A stretch of DNA of 64,000 bases from Pseudonocardia petroleophila (GCF_014235185.1 NZ_CP060131.1:6426140-6490139); one strand, 5' to 3'. Shown: positions 24,434-34,001, counted from the stretch's first letter. Notes: generated by a model not told the origin, from the letters alone. A program made the numbers and translations.

Positions 24434-26460
24434 GCTATCGACTCGGGGTCGACGTCGGCGGCACCTTCACCGACGTGCTGCTGGTCGAAGAGGCCAGCGG
24501 CGCCACCTGGCGCGCGAAGACCGCGTCCACCCCCGCCGACCAGGCCGTCGGCGTGCTGAACGGCATCGGCAAGGTCTGCGCGGAGGCCGGGATCTCGCTG
24601 GCCGAGGTCGACCAGGTGCTGCACGGCACGACCGTCGCCACCAACGCGATCCTGGAGGGCAAGGGCGCCACCGTCGGGCTGGTGACGACGAAGGGGTTCC
24701 GGCAGGTCCTGCAGATCGCGCGGTCCTACGTGCCCGGCGGGCTGGCCGGCTGGATCATCTGGCCCAAGCCCGAGCCGCTGGCCGCGCTGGAGAACACCGT
24801 GGAGGTCTCCGAGCGCCTGGCCTCCGACGGCGCCGTGATCCGCCCCCTCGACGAGGACGACGTGCGCGCGCAGCTCGGGACGCTCTCGGGCATCGAGGCG
24901 CTGGCCGTCTCCCTGATCAACTCCTTCGCCGACCCCGCGCACGAGCGGCGGATCGCCGAGATCGCCGCGGAGGTCCTGCCCGGGGTGCCGGTGTCGCTGT
25001 CCAGCGACGTCCTGCCCGAGCTGCGCGAGTACGAGCGCACCGTCACGACCGTGGCCAACGGGTACGTCCAGCCGCAGGTCAAGCGGTACGTCCAGACCCT
25101 CGCCACGCAGCTCCGCGACGGCGGGGTGACCGGCGAGCTGGCCATCCTGCGCAGCGACGGCGGGCTGTCCTCGGCGCAGGCCGCGATCGACTCCCCGGTC
25201 ACGATGCTGCTGTCCGGCCCGGCCGGCGGCGTCACCGGCGCGGTGTGGGTCGCCGAGCAGTGCGGGTTCTCCGACCTCATCACCTTCGACATGGGCGGCA
25301 CCTCCACCGACGTCGCGCTGGTCCAGGGGCTCACGCCGCGGATCGGGCGCGAGACCAAGGTCGGCGACCTCACGGTGCGCGCCTCGTCGGTCGACGTCCG
25401 CACGGTCGGCGCGGGCGGCGGCTCGATCGCGCACGTCCCCGAGCTGACGAAGGCGCTGCGCGTCGGGCCGCAGTCGGCCGGCGCCGACCCGGGACCGGCG
25501 GCGTACGGGAAGGGCGGCACCGAGCCGACCGTCACCGACGCCAACGTCGTCCTCGGCTACCTGCCGTCCTCGCTGGCCGGCGGCGAGATCACCCTCGACG
25601 TCGACGCGGCCCGCACCGCCGTCGCGTCGGTGGCCGACGCGATGGGGCTCAAGTCCCCGGAGGCCGCGGCCGCGGGGATCGTCGACATCGTCAACGAGAA
25701 CATGCTCGGCGGCCTGCGCCTGGTGTCGGTGCAGCAGGGCTTCGACCCGCGCGACTTCGCGCTCGTCGCCTTCGGCGGGGCCGGTCCGCTGCACGCCAAC
25801 GCCCTCGGCGTCCTGACGGGTGCCTGGCCGGTGATCGTCCCGCCGTCGCCGGGGGTGCTGTGCGCGCTCGGCGACGCGACGACGTCGAAGCGGGCGGAGT
25901 CGGCCCGCACCGTGCTGCGCCGCTTCGCCGACCTCACCGGCGGCGAGCTGGCGACCGTGCTCACCGAGCTGGCGCAGGAGGCGGGCGACCGGCTCGCGCA
26001 GCAGGGCGTGGACGACCCGACCGTCACCTTCCAGGTCGACGTCCGCTACCACGGGCAGGGCTTCGAGATCCCGATCGAGGTGCCCACCCTCGACGGCGAC
26101 CCGCTCGCGGCGCTGGCCGCCGACTTCGACGTCGAGCACGAGCGCCTGTTCTCCTTCCTGCTCGGCACCGACCACGAGCTGGTCAACGCCCGCGCGACGG
26201 TGTCCGGGCCGCGCCCGTCCGTCGCGGCGGTGACGCTCCCCGAGTCCGAGGGCCCGCCGACGCCGATCGACACCCACCCGGTCCACGTCTCCGGCGGCTC
26301 CGTCGACGCACACGTCTACGACCGCACCGCGCTGCGCGCCGGCGACGTGGTCGCCGGGCCCGCGATCGTCGTCGAGATGGACTCGACGACGTTGGTCCTG
26401 CCCGGCCACGCGGCCACCGTCCACCCGTCCGGTTCGCTCCTCATCCGCCCGGAGGCCTGA
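24430..26460 (+). CDS. hyuA: Hydantoinase A (HyuA) / oxoprolinase-type ATPase subunit
   Basis: 676 residues. It belongs to the ASKHA-fold hydantoinase/oxoprolinase A family: LGVDVGGTFTDVLLV at the N-terminus, HGTTVATNAILEGKGA, SGPAGGVTGAVWVA, TFDMGGTSTDVALVQ and GGAGPLHANAL. These proteins use ATP to open hydantoin, N-methylhydantoin or 5-oxoproline rings, or to carboxylate ketones, together with a B subunit. The following B subunit and cysteine hydrolase favour a hydantoin-type ring that yields an N-carbamoyl amino acid. ATGA overlap with gntR. Confidence 0.92.
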   Translation: MSYRLGVDVGGTFTDVLLVEEASGATWRAKTASTPADQAVGVLNGIGKVCAEAGISLAEVDQVLHGTTVATNAILEGKGATVGLVTTKGFRQVLQIARSYVPGGLAGWIIWPKPEPLAALENTVEVSERLASDGAVIRPLDEDDVRAQLGTLSGIEALAVSLINSFADPAHERRIAEIAAEVLPGVPVSLSSDVLPELREYERTVTTVANGYVQPQVKRYVQTLATQLRDGGVTGELAILRSDGGLSSAQAAIDSPVTMLLSGPAGGVTGAVWVAEQCGFSDLITFDMGGTSTDVALVQGLTPRIGRETKVGDLTVRASSVDVRTVGAGGGSIAHVPELTKALRVGPQSAGADPGPAAYGKGGTEPTVTDANVVLGYLPSSLAGGEITLDVDAARTAVASVADAMGLKSPEAAAAGIVDIVNENMLGGLRLVSVQQGFDPRDFALVAFGGAGPLHANALGVLTGAWPVIVPPSPGVLCALGDATTSKRAESARTVLRRFADLTGGELATVLTELAQEAGDRLAQQGVDDPTVTFQVDVRYHGQGFEIPIEVPTLDGDPLAALAADFDVEHERLFSFLLGTDHELVNARATVSGPRPSVAAVTLPESEGPPTPIDTHPVHVSGGSVDAHVYDRTALRAGDVVAGPAIVVEMDSTTLVLPGHAATVHPSGSLLIRPEA

Positions 26461-26463
26461 GTC

Positions 26464-28320
26464 ATGGCACGCATCGTCGAGACCGCAACGGGCACGATCG
26501 AGAAGGCCGAGGTCGACCCCGTCGTCCTGGACCTCATCGAGAACGGCCTGCGCAACGCCCGCTACGAGATGGACGAGGTGCTGTTCCGCACCGCCCTGTC
26601 CCCCGGCATCCGCGAGCAGCACGACGAGTTCCCGCTGATCGGCGACCCGAGCGGGAAGATGGTCGTCGGCCAGTTCGGGCTCTCCATCCCCGACTTCCTC
26701 GAGGGCTTCGACGACACCGTCGAGGAGGGCGACGTCCTGCTGACCTCCGACCCGTACGCCTGCGGCGCCGCGATCAGCCACGCCAACGACTGGCTGATCG
26801 TCGTGCCGATCTTCAAGGACGGGCGCGTGGTCGGGTGGGCGTCGATGTTCGGGCACATGTCCGACGTCGGCGGCAAGACGCCCTGCTCGATGCCGACCGA
26901 CGCCCGCACGATCTACGAGGAGGGCGTGGTCATCCCGCCCTTCAAGCTGTACTCGAAGGGGAGGCTCAACGAGGACGCGCTGCGGATCATCCTCAACCAG
27001 GTCCGGATGCCCGACTGGAACCGCGCCGACCTCAACGGTCTCGTCGCGGCCTGCCGCACGGCGAGCCGCCGGGTCGTCGAGATGTGCGACCGCTTCGGCA
27101 CCGCGACCTACCTCTCCGCCCTCGACGCCCTGCTGCAGCGCAACTACGACGCGATGAAGGCGCTGCTCGGGATGGTGTTCGAGGAGGGCCGGACGCTGTC
27201 GTTCACCGACTGGATCTGCGACGACGGCGTCGGGAACGGCCCGTACGAGCTGAAGCTCTCGCTCACCCGCACCGGGGAGAAGGTGCACCTGGACTTCACC
27301 GGGTCGAGCCCGCAGGCGGCCGGGCCGATCAACTACTACATCAACGAGAACCTCACCCGCATGTTCTTCGGGATCTACATGATCACCGTGGCGGACCCGC
27401 AGATCCTGTGGAACGACGGCTTCTACCCGCTCGTCGACGTCACGATCCCGGACGGCTCGTACTGGAAGCCGAAGCACCCGGCGTCGCTCAACGGCCGCAA
27501 CCACGGCATCGGGCGGGTGTTCGACCTGTTCGGCGGGCTGCTCGGGCAGACCAACCCGGCGCTGCTCAACGCGGCGGGCTTCTCGTCGTCGCCGCACTTC
27601 ATGTACTCCGGCAACTACTCCACGGGTGAGCGCAAGGGCGAGTGGTTCCAGCTCTACTCCATCGGCTTCGGCGGCATCCCCGGCCGCCCGCTCGGTGACG
27701 GGCCGGACGGCCACTCGCTGTGGCCGAGCTTCGTCAACATCCCGTGCGAGTACCTGGAGTCCTACTACCCGCTGCGGATCGAGAAGTGGGAGACGGTCTC
27801 CGACACCGGCGGGGCGGGCCTGCACCGCGGCGGCAACGGCGTCGACGTCGCGTACGTGTTCGAGGAGCCCGGCACCATCGCCATCCACGACGACCGCTGG
27901 CTGACCTACCCGTGGGGCGTCAACGGCGGCGCGCCCGGGGCCCGGGGCACGAAGTGGCTGGAGCGGCCCGACGGGTCCCGGCAGGTGCTGCCGAGCAAGT
28001 GCCACGACGTGCCGGTCTCCCCCGGCGACGTGCTGCACTTCGTCACCTGGGGCGGCGGCGGCTGGGGCGACCCGCTGGAGCGCGACCCGGCCCTGGTGGA
28101 GCTGGAGGTGCGGCGCGGGCTGGTGACGGCCGAGGGCGCCCGGCGCTACGGGGTGGTGGTCGGCGACGAGGCGGCGACGACCGCCCTGCGCGAGGAGATG
28201 CGGGCGTCACGGCCCGCCGAGCTCCCGGTGTTCGACATGGGCCCGCCGATGGCGGAGATCCTGGCCAACTGCGAGGCCGAGACCGGCCTGCCCGCGCCGA
28301 AGCAGCCGGTGTGGAGCTGA
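26464..28320 (+). CDS. hyuB: Hydantoinase B (HyuB) subunit
   Basis: 618 residues, the HyuB partner. Typical segments are LFRTALSPGIREQHDEFPL, DVLLTSDPYACGAAISH, GHMSDVGG, HLDFTGSSPQAAGPINYY and DTGGAGLHRGGNG. It starts 3 bases after the hyuA stop. Length is normal. Some relatives in two-gene form are acetophenone or acetone carboxylases, which cannot be excluded by sequence alone. Confidence 0.92.
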   Translation: MARIVETATGTIEKAEVDPVVLDLIENGLRNARYEMDEVLFRTALSPGIREQHDEFPLIGDPSGKMVVGQFGLSIPDFLEGFDDTVEEGDVLLTSDPYACGAAISHANDWLIVVPIFKDGRVVGWASMFGHMSDVGGKTPCSMPTDARTIYEEGVVIPPFKLYSKGRLNEDALRIILNQVRMPDWNRADLNGLVAACRTASRRVVEMCDRFGTATYLSALDALLQRNYDAMKALLGMVFEEGRTLSFTDWICDDGVGNGPYELKLSLTRTGEKVHLDFTGSSPQAAGPINYYINENLTRMFFGIYMITVADPQILWNDGFYPLVDVTIPDGSYWKPKHPASLNGRNHGIGRVFDLFGGLLGQTNPALLNAAGFSSSPHFMYSGNYSTGERKGEWFQLYSIGFGGIPGRPLGDGPDGHSLWPSFVNIPCEYLESYYPLRIEKWETVSDTGGAGLHRGGNGVDVAYVFEEPGTIAIHDDRWLTYPWGVNGGAPGARGTKWLERPDGSRQVLPSKCHDVPVSPGDVLHFVTWGGGGWGDPLERDPALVELEVRRGLVTAEGARRYGVVVGDEAATTALREEMRASRPAELPVFDMGPPMAEILANCEAETGLPAPKQPVWS

Positions 28321-28378
28321 CCCGCCCGTGCGCGGAGACGGCTGCCCCGGCCGCCGTTCCCGCGCACGAGGGGGCGGC

Positions 28379-28990
28379 GTGACCGGCCCGCACGGCACCG
28401 CGTTCTCCGGACGGGTCGGGTGGGGCGAGCGGCCCGCGCTGGTCGTCGTCGACCTCGTGCGGGCCTACACCGAGACGGGCGGGCCGTTCCTGCTGCCCGA
28501 TGCGGCGCCGGCCGTGGCCGCCACGGCCGAGCTGGTGGACGCCGCCCGCACCGCCGGGCGGCCCGTCGTCTGGACGGTGGTGCGCTACGACCGCGGCCTG
28601 TCCGACGGCGGGCTGTTCGTCCGCAAGGTGCCCGCGCTGGCCGCCTTCGCCGACGGGGCCGAGGGCGGGTGGGGCGGGCTCGTACTGGAGCCCGCCGCCG
28701 GGGAGCCGGTCGTCGCCAAGCAGTACGCGAGCGCGTTCTTCGGCACCTCGCTCGCGGCCACGCTGCACGCGGCGGGCGTCGACACGGTGGTGATCACCGG
28801 CGTGTCCACCTCCGGCTGCGTCCGCGCCACCGCCACCGACGCCCTGAACCACGGCTTCCGCCCCCAGGTCGTGCGCGACGCCTGCGCCGACCGCACCCCG
28901 GAGCTGCACGACCAGAACCTCCGCGACCTCGACGCCAAGTACGCCGACGTCACCGACCTCGCCGACGCCCTGGCCCACCTGCGCCGCTGA
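28379..28990 (+). CDS. Isochorismatase-family cysteine hydrolase, likely N-carbamoyl amino acid amidase
   Basis: 203 residues from GTG 28379 (GAGGGGG upstream). The catalytic triad of the family is visible: Asp in LVVVDLVRAY, Lys in VVAKQYASAFFGT and Cys in GVSTSGCVRATATDA. Position directly after hyuAB suggests N-carbamoylsarcosine or another N-carbamoyl amino acid amidohydrolase, releasing CO2, ammonia and the amino acid. That would complete the ring-opening pathway. A different amide substrate or a true isochorismatase is less likely. Confidence 0.85.
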   Translation: MTGPHGTAFSGRVGWGERPALVVVDLVRAYTETGGPFLLPDAAPAVAATAELVDAARTAGRPVVWTVVRYDRGLSDGGLFVRKVPALAAFADGAEGGWGGLVLEPAAGEPVVAKQYASAFFGTSLAATLHAAGVDTVVITGVSTSGCVRATATDALNHGFRPQVVRDACADRTPELHDQNLRDLDAKYADVTDLADALAHLRR

Positions 28991-28993
28991 CGG

Positions 28994-29170
28994 TCAGCGG
29001 CGCGAGCGCCTGCGCGCCGGGCGCGCCGTGCCGATCCCGGCCAGGTGCAGCGCGACGCAGAGCAGGCCGGCGGTGGTGAGCGTCTGCGGGGTGACGACCG
29101 AGAGGCTGGTGCCGGCGAGCTCGAGGATCAGGGCGAGACCGAACAGCACCGCGGCGGCGATGGCGACCAT
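28994..29170 (-). CDS. Small two-helix membrane protein
   Basis: 58 residues. Two hydrophobic segments (about 3-20 and 31-48, separated by a short Ser/Thr/Pro turn) and a basic tail ending RPARRRSRR. The ATG at 29170 has a good GAAGGA site 7 bases upstream, which supports translation. No family is recognised. It converges with the hydrolase gene (3-base gap) and is divergent from the PPOX gene. Confidence 0.6.
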   Translation of the reverse strand: MVAIAAAVLFGLALILELAGTSLSVVTPQTLTTAGLLCVALHLAGIGTARPARRRSRR

Positions 29171-29263
29171 GGGGACGTCCTTCGGGTGGGAGGAGGGGGC
29201 CGCCAGGATCGGGGATCGGCGGGCCGTCCGCCGGGTCCGGTGCCGAGATGTGACCTCCGCGGG

Positions 29264-29269
29264 TAGCGT
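29264..29269 (+). promoter_or_regulatory. -10-like element (TAGCGT) for leaderless PPOX gene
   Basis: TAGCGT, 6 bases before the ATG at 29276. Confidence 0.45.
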
Positions 29270-29275
29270 CGGTCC

Positions 29276-29704
29276 ATGACCGATCTCGCCGACGTCCGCC
29301 GCATCGTCGCCCAGGACAGCGGGCTCGCGAGCGTGAGCGTGGTGCGCGCCGACGGCACCCCGCACGCGTCGCTCGTCAACGCCGGGGTGCTCGACCACCC
29401 GGTCACCGGCGAGCCCGTCGTCGGCTACGTGACCTACGGCCCGGTCAAGCTCCGCACCCTGCGCGCCCGCCCCGCCACGTCGATCCTGTGGCGCGCGGGC
29501 TGGCGCTGGGCCGCGGTCGACGGCGACAGCGAGCTGATCGGCCCCGGCGACGTCGACGCCGAGCAGCTGCGGCTGCTGCTGCGCGCGGTGTTCGCCGCGT
29601 GCGGCGGCACCCACGACGACTGGGACGCCTACGACCGCGCGATGCTCGACGAGGGCCGGGTCGCGGTGCTGGTGAGCCCTCGGAAGGTCTACGGCAACGC
29701 GTGA
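29276..29704 (+). CDS. F420-dependent/PPOX-class split-barrel oxidoreductase
   Basis: 142 residues, a pyridoxamine-phosphate-oxidase-like split barrel of the type common in F420-using actinobacteria. Segments: GLASVSVVRADGTPHASLVN, VGYVTYGPVKLRTLRARP, ATSILWRAGWRWAAVDGDSEL. It probably binds F420 or a flavin and reduces a small substrate. Neighbours give no hint. It converges with the proline dehydrogenase gene with a gap of 7 bases. Confidence 0.8.
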   Translation: MTDLADVRRIVAQDSGLASVSVVRADGTPHASLVNAGVLDHPVTGEPVVGYVTYGPVKLRTLRARPATSILWRAGWRWAAVDGDSELIGPGDVDAEQLRLLLRAVFAACGGTHDDWDAYDRAMLDEGRVAVLVSPRKVYGNA

Positions 29705-29711
29705 CCGGGGA

Positions 29712-30635
29712 TCAGCCCCTCGTGAGCAGGGACCGGGCGAAGAAGGCCAGGTTGGCCGGGCGCTCGGCCAGTCGCCGGACGAAGTAGCCGTACCACTCGG
29801 TGCCGTAGGGCAGGTAGACGCGCACGGTCTCCCCCGCGGCGGCCAGTTCGCGCTGCTCCCGCGGCCGGACGCCGTGCAGCATCTGGATCTCGTAGGCCCG
29901 GCCGCGGCCGAGGTGCCGCGCGATGTCGATCAGCACGGGGTCGTGCGTGGCGACCATCGGCAGCCCGTACCCGCTCCCCCGGCCACCGGCCATGAGGACC
30001 TCCAGGCAGCGGACGTAGGACAGGTCGACGTCACGGCGTGCGCGGAACGCGACCGACGCCGGCTCGTCGTAGGCGCCCTTGCACAGCCGCACGCGGGACC
30101 CGGCCAGGTCACGGCAGTCGCCCTCGGTGCGCCGCAGCGCCGCCTGCACGACGGCGCCGACCCACGGGTGGTCGACGCGCAGGTCGCGCACGATCTGGAG
30201 CGTCGAGTCGGTCGTGGTGTGGTCCTCCATGTCGACGGTCACCGTGGTGCCGGCGGCGTGCGCGGCCTCGCAGATCTGCCGCGCGTGGTCGAGCGCGATC
30301 TTCTCCCCGTCGGCGCCGGGCAGGGCCTGCCCGAGCGCGGAGAGCTTCACCGACACCTCGACGCGCGGGGCGAGCCCGTCGTCGCCGAGGCGGCGCAGCA
30401 GGGTGCGGTAGGCGTCGGTGTTCGCGGCGGCGCGGGAGCGGTCGGTGGTGTCCTCGCCCAGGTGGTCGACGGTGACGAGCCGGTCGGCGGTGAGCGCGCG
30501 GGCCGCCGCCACCGCCTCGTCCAGGGTCGTGCCGGCGACGAACCGGTCGACGACGGGGCGCAGCAGCGGGGTGTCCTCGGCGAACGTGCGCAACGGGCCC
30601 GAACGGGACGCGGCCAGCATCAGCGACCTCAGCAT
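29712..30635 (-). CDS. Proline dehydrogenase
   Basis: 307 residues, monofunctional PRODH of the short actinobacterial type: FAD-binding TIM barrel oxidising proline to pyrroline-5-carboxylate. Visible: VSVKLSALGQ, VTVDMEDHTTTD, VRLCKGAYDEP, ATHDP, EIQMLHGVR and the C-terminal VYLPYGTEWYGYFVRRLAERP. The ATG at 30635 was chosen because it gives the usual family N-terminus (MLRSLMLAASRS) and a TAACGT hexamer lies 8 bases upstream. Divergent from a PucR-type regulator; pruA for the next step lies 5 kb away. Confidence 0.93.
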   Translation of the reverse strand: MLRSLMLAASRSGPLRTFAEDTPLLRPVVDRFVAGTTLDEAVAAARALTADRLVTVDHLGEDTTDRSRAAANTDAYRTLLRRLGDDGLAPRVEVSVKLSALGQALPGADGEKIALDHARQICEAAHAAGTTVTVDMEDHTTTDSTLQIVRDLRVDHPWVGAVVQAALRRTEGDCRDLAGSRVRLCKGAYDEPASVAFRARRDVDLSYVRCLEVLMAGGRGSGYGLPMVATHDPVLIDIARHLGRGRAYEIQMLHGVRPREQRELAAAGETVRVYLPYGTEWYGYFVRRLAERPANLAFFARSLLTRG

Positions 30636-30643
30636 GGGCCGGA

Positions 30644-30649
30644 ACGTTA
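30644..30649 (-). promoter_or_regulatory. -10-like element (TAACGT) before proline dehydrogenase
   Basis: Minus-strand TAACGT, 8 bases before the ATG at 30635. Confidence 0.4.
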
Positions 30650-30670
30650 GGGCGGTCACCCCGTCGCCGG

Positions 30671-30691
30671 TTCGTCCGAGCGGACAACGAA
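30671..30691. promoter_or_regulatory. Candidate PucR-type operator in the putative put promoter region
   Basis: GTCCG-AG-CGGAC (30674-30685) is a perfect inverted repeat, nested in TTCGT...ACGAA. It sits centrally between the divergent proline dehydrogenase and regulator genes, upstream of both -10-like elements. The same half-site CGGACA recurs upstream of pruA. Confidence 0.6.
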
Positions 30692-30706
30692 TCAGGGGTC
30701 GGTCAG

Positions 30707-30712
30707 TACGAT
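30707..30712 (+). promoter_or_regulatory. -10-like element (TACGAT) for leaderless pucR-family gene
   Basis: TACGAT, 6 bases before the ATG at 30719. Confidence 0.45.
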
Positions 30713-30718
30713 CCGCCC

Positions 30719-32347
30719 ATGGAGCCCACCCTCGCCCGGGTGCTGGCCGCGCTCGGCTCACCCCTGGTCGACGTGCGGGTGGCCCCGGCCGGCCTGGACG
30801 CCCCGGTCACCGGCGTCGCGATCCTCGACCCCGACGACGACCCGGCCGACCATCCCGGGCGCCTCGTCCTGCTGATCGGCGCCCGCGGCCACGACGCCGT
30901 GCGGCCGCTGCGGGCGGCGGCCCGGCACGGGGCCGTCGCGGTGGCCGTCAAGCCCGGTCCCGGCTCCGACGACGAGCTGGTCGCCGCGGCCGCCGACGCG
31001 GGCGTCGCCCTGCTCGCCGTCCGCACCGACGCGCGCTGGGACCAGGTCGAGTCGCTGGTCCACGGCGTCCTCGACGACGGCACCCCGCCGGCCGACGGCG
31101 ACGCGGGCGACCTCTACTCCCTCGCCCAGACCGTCGGGCTGCTCACCGGCGGGCTGGTCAGCATCGAGGACACCGCGAGCCGGGTGCTCGCCTACTCCCG
31201 CTCCGACGCGACCGCCCCCGACGAGCTGCGGCGGCTGTCGATCCTGGGCTGGCAGGGCCCGGCCGACTACCTCGCGACGCTGCGCGGGTGGGGCGTGTTC
31301 GACCGGCTGCGCACCGGCGAGGACGTCGTCCGCGTCGACGAGCACGCCGAGCTCGGGATCCGGCGCCGGCTCGCCGTGGGCATCCACGCCGGGCAGCGCC
31401 AGCTCGGCACGATCTGGGTGCAGGAGGGGGCGACGCCGTTCGCGGAGCGGGCGGAGAGCGTGCTGGTCGGGGCGGCGCGGGTGGCGGCGGGACACCTGGT
31501 CCGGCGGCGCTCGCAGCAGTCGCCGGGCGCCCGCTGGAGCCGCGACGTCGTCGCCGGGCTGCTCGACGGCCGGGTCGGGGCCGACCTGGTGGCCGCCACC
31601 TTCGGGCTGGACCCGGACGAGCCCGCGGTGGTCGTGGCGTTCGCCGCGTCGTCGGAGCCGGGGAAGGCGGAGCCGGGGGTGGCGGAGCTGGGGGTGGCGG
31701 AGCTGACCGAGGTGGTGGCGGTGCACGCCGCGACGTTCCGGCGGGGCGCGCTCACCGCCCCGGTCGGGACCCGGGTGTACGCGGTGCTGCCTGCCGCGGG
31801 GACCGGGCGGGCGCTCACCGCGATGTGCGCGGAGGTCGTCGCGATCGCCGGGCGGCGGGCCGGTGCGCGGGTGCGGGCCGGGATCGGGTCGGGCGTCGGC
31901 GGGCTGGCCGGGGTGCCCGACTCGCGCGTCGACGCCGACCGCGTGCTCGACGCCATGCCGCCCGGCGCCGACGTGGCCGCGATCGGCGACCTGCGCGCGG
32001 AGATCCTGCTCGACGAGACCCTCGCCCGGCTCGCCGACCTGCACGATCCCGGCGCGGCCGCCCTCCTCGCCCACGACGCCGAGCACGGCGGCGACCTCGC
32101 GCCGAGCGTGCTGTCCTACCTCGACGCGCTCGGCGACGTCCGCACCGCGGCGGCCCGCCTCACCGTGCACCCCAACACGCTGCGCTACCGCCTGCGCCGG
32201 GCGTCGGCGGTGGCGGGGCTGCGCCTGGACGACCCGAGCGCCCGCCTCGTCCACCACCTGCACCTGCTGCGCGCCGCCCGCGAGGTCACCGCCGGGCCGC
32301 GGCGAACCGGCGCCACACCCACGCCCCCGGCTCCCGCCGCCCGGTGA
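30719..32347 (+). CDS. PucR-family transcriptional regulator, likely activator of proline catabolism
   Basis: 542 residues. N-terminal PucR-type domain (LARVLAALGSPLVDVRV; VAILDPDDDPADHPGRLVLL), a central GGDEF-like domain, and a C-terminal helix-turn-helix typical of PucR/CdaR proteins (YLDALGDVRTAAARLTVHPNTLRYRLRR). Relatives act as proline-responsive activators of the proline dehydrogenase and P5C dehydrogenase genes in actinobacteria, which fits this position. A short duplicated stretch (EPGVAEL GVAEL, about 31670-31708) suggests local slippage. The 3' end overlaps the convergent K+ channel gene by 62 bases. Confidence 0.9.
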   Translation: MEPTLARVLAALGSPLVDVRVAPAGLDAPVTGVAILDPDDDPADHPGRLVLLIGARGHDAVRPLRAAARHGAVAVAVKPGPGSDDELVAAAADAGVALLAVRTDARWDQVESLVHGVLDDGTPPADGDAGDLYSLAQTVGLLTGGLVSIEDTASRVLAYSRSDATAPDELRRLSILGWQGPADYLATLRGWGVFDRLRTGEDVVRVDEHAELGIRRRLAVGIHAGQRQLGTIWVQEGATPFAERAESVLVGAARVAAGHLVRRRSQQSPGARWSRDVVAGLLDGRVGADLVAATFGLDPDEPAVVVAFAASSEPGKAEPGVAELGVAELTEVVAVHAATFRRGALTAPVGTRVYAVLPAAGTGRALTAMCAEVVAIAGRRAGARVRAGIGSGVGGLAGVPDSRVDADRVLDAMPPGADVAAIGDLRAEILLDETLARLADLHDPGAAALLAHDAEHGGDLAPSVLSYLDALGDVRTAAARLTVHPNTLRYRLRRASAVAGLRLDDPSARLVHHLHLLRAAREVTAGPRRTGATPTPPAPAAR

Positions 32348-33989
32348 GGACGTAGCCGGCGGCCACGGCGTCGGTGAGCGTCCGGTCCAGCGACCGGCGC
32401 GCCGACGGGTGCCCGACCAGCAGCAGCTCGTCGCCCGCCCGCAGCGCGACGTCGTCGCCGGGGGCCACGTCCGCGTCGTCGCCGCGCAGCACGAGCAGGA
32501 CGACCGCGCACACCCGCTCGTCGCGGGCGCCGGGGTCGCGCAGCAGGTCGCCCAGCGCGACCCCGGTCGTCAGCGGTCCCCGCAGCGCGGGGGCCTGCGC
32601 GTCGTCGAGGCGGACCTTCCAGATCGCCTGCAGGCGCGGCCCGCACAGCGCGGTGAGCCGGTCGACGAGACCGGCGGCCCACGCGTCGTCGTGCTCGGGG
32701 GCCGCGCGCAGGAACCGCCACAGCAGCGGCGTGCTCAGCTGCGCGTACGCCTCGTGCGCCACGACCTCGGTGGGCACCAGCAGCGCGTCGACGGCCATCG
32801 CCCGGAACAGCGGCGCCCCCGCGTCCCGGTTCTGCCGGGCCGCGACGAACAGGTCCGGGTTCGCGCGCCGCGCCGCGGCCACCAGGGACAGGTTGGCCGC
32901 GTCGTTGTCGGTGGCGGCGACGAAGCCCACCGCGTCGCCGAGGTCGGCGCCGGCCAGCACCCGCGGGTCGGACCCGTCCCCGACGATCACGGGCCGGTCC
33001 TCGTCCCCGTCGGGCTCCGGCTCGATCACGGTCACCTCCAGGCCCGCCGCGTCGAGGTCGTCGGTGAGCCCGCGCCCGAACCGCCCGTACCCGCAGACGA
33101 CCCAGCGCCCGTCCCGCGGCGGCGTCCCGCGCGGCGGGAGGTCGGCCCCCGGGCCGCTCTCCAGCCACGTCATCAGCTGGTAGGTCGCCGGGGCCCGCAG
33201 CGCGATCCGCAGGTGGCGGCCGAACGCGGCGAACGGGTTGACGACCGTCGGCGTCCCGAACGCCCGCATCCGGTCCGCGACCAGCGGGGACGCCGTGCGC
33301 GCCACCACCGGCAGGTCGGGCCTCGGCAGGGCGGCGGCCATCGTGACGGTCAGGTTCGCCTCGTCGTCGTTGGTGAGCGCGAGTACCCCGGCGCACCACG
33401 GGTGCTCCAGCCCGGCCGCGGTGAGCCGGTCCGCGTCGCGGGCGTCCCCCGCGAGCCCGGGCACGTCGGCGCGGTAGGGGGCGAGGTCGAGGCCCTCGAT
33501 GCGCCCCCGGTCGATGTCGAGCACCACGAAGCGGCGGCCGAGGCGGTCGAACGCCCGCCCGAGCAGCTCGCCGGTGACGCCGTACCCGGCGATGAGCAGG
33601 AACGGCTCGCGCAGCCGGGCGACCTTGCGGGAGAAGTGCGCCGTCCGGACCGCCTGCCGGAAGCTCCGGTCGCGCAGCAGCGCGAGCAGCGACCCGATCG
33701 CGTACGCCCAGCCGATGACGGTCAGGAAGATCGTCGCGGTGACCCAGAGCCGCTGGGCGTAGGTGAAGGGGTAGGGGAGCTCGCCGAACCCGATCGTCGA
33801 CGCGGTGTAGCTCATGAAGTAGAAGGCGTCGAGGAAGCCCATGTGGTGCGGGGCGCCCAGCTCGTCGCGCCCGGGCACCAGCGTCAGCCCGAGCACCCCG
33901 ACCGCGAAGATCACGATCAGCGTGATCAGCGGCGCCCGCATCCGGCGCATGACCAGGAAGACCGTGGCCGAGGGACGCGGCTCACCCAT
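32286..33989 (-). CDS. Potassium channel with two RCK (TrkA-N/TrkA-C) modules
   Basis: 567 residues. Two membrane segments (about 18-40 and 82-105) flank a pore loop with the selectivity filter TASTIGFGEL, TIGFG being a TVGYG variant. The cytoplasmic part has two Rossmann-type RCK domains (LLIAGYGVTGELLGRAF and WVVCGYGRFGRGL) and a TrkA-C-like end (VALRAGDELLLVGHP). It probably conducts K+ under nucleotide or ion control. It is first in a three-gene minus-strand cluster with a DUF6394-like protein and a CPA antiporter, reading against pucR. Confidence 0.9.
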   Translation of the reverse strand: MGEPRPSATVFLVMRRMRAPLITLIVIFAVGVLGLTLVPGRDELGAPHHMGFLDAFYFMSYTASTIGFGELPYPFTYAQRLWVTATIFLTVIGWAYAIGSLLALLRDRSFRQAVRTAHFSRKVARLREPFLLIAGYGVTGELLGRAFDRLGRRFVVLDIDRGRIEGLDLAPYRADVPGLAGDARDADRLTAAGLEHPWCAGVLALTNDDEANLTVTMAAALPRPDLPVVARTASPLVADRMRAFGTPTVVNPFAAFGRHLRIALRAPATYQLMTWLESGPGADLPPRGTPPRDGRWVVCGYGRFGRGLTDDLDAAGLEVTVIEPEPDGDEDRPVIVGDGSDPRVLAGADLGDAVGFVAATDNDAANLSLVAAARRANPDLFVAARQNRDAGAPLFRAMAVDALLVPTEVVAHEAYAQLSTPLLWRFLRAAPEHDDAWAAGLVDRLTALCGPRLQAIWKVRLDDAQAPALRGPLTTGVALGDLLRDPGARDERVCAVVLLVLRGDDADVAPGDDVALRAGDELLLVGHPSARRSLDRTLTDAVAAGYVLTGRREPGAWVWRRFAAARR

Positions 33990-34001
33990 CGCGGCCGCCG
34001 G

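Noticed and set aside
24271..28038. 1.2-kilocodon open frame opposite hyuA/hyuB
   Set aside because: Antisense shadow of two well-supported genes in the other direction.
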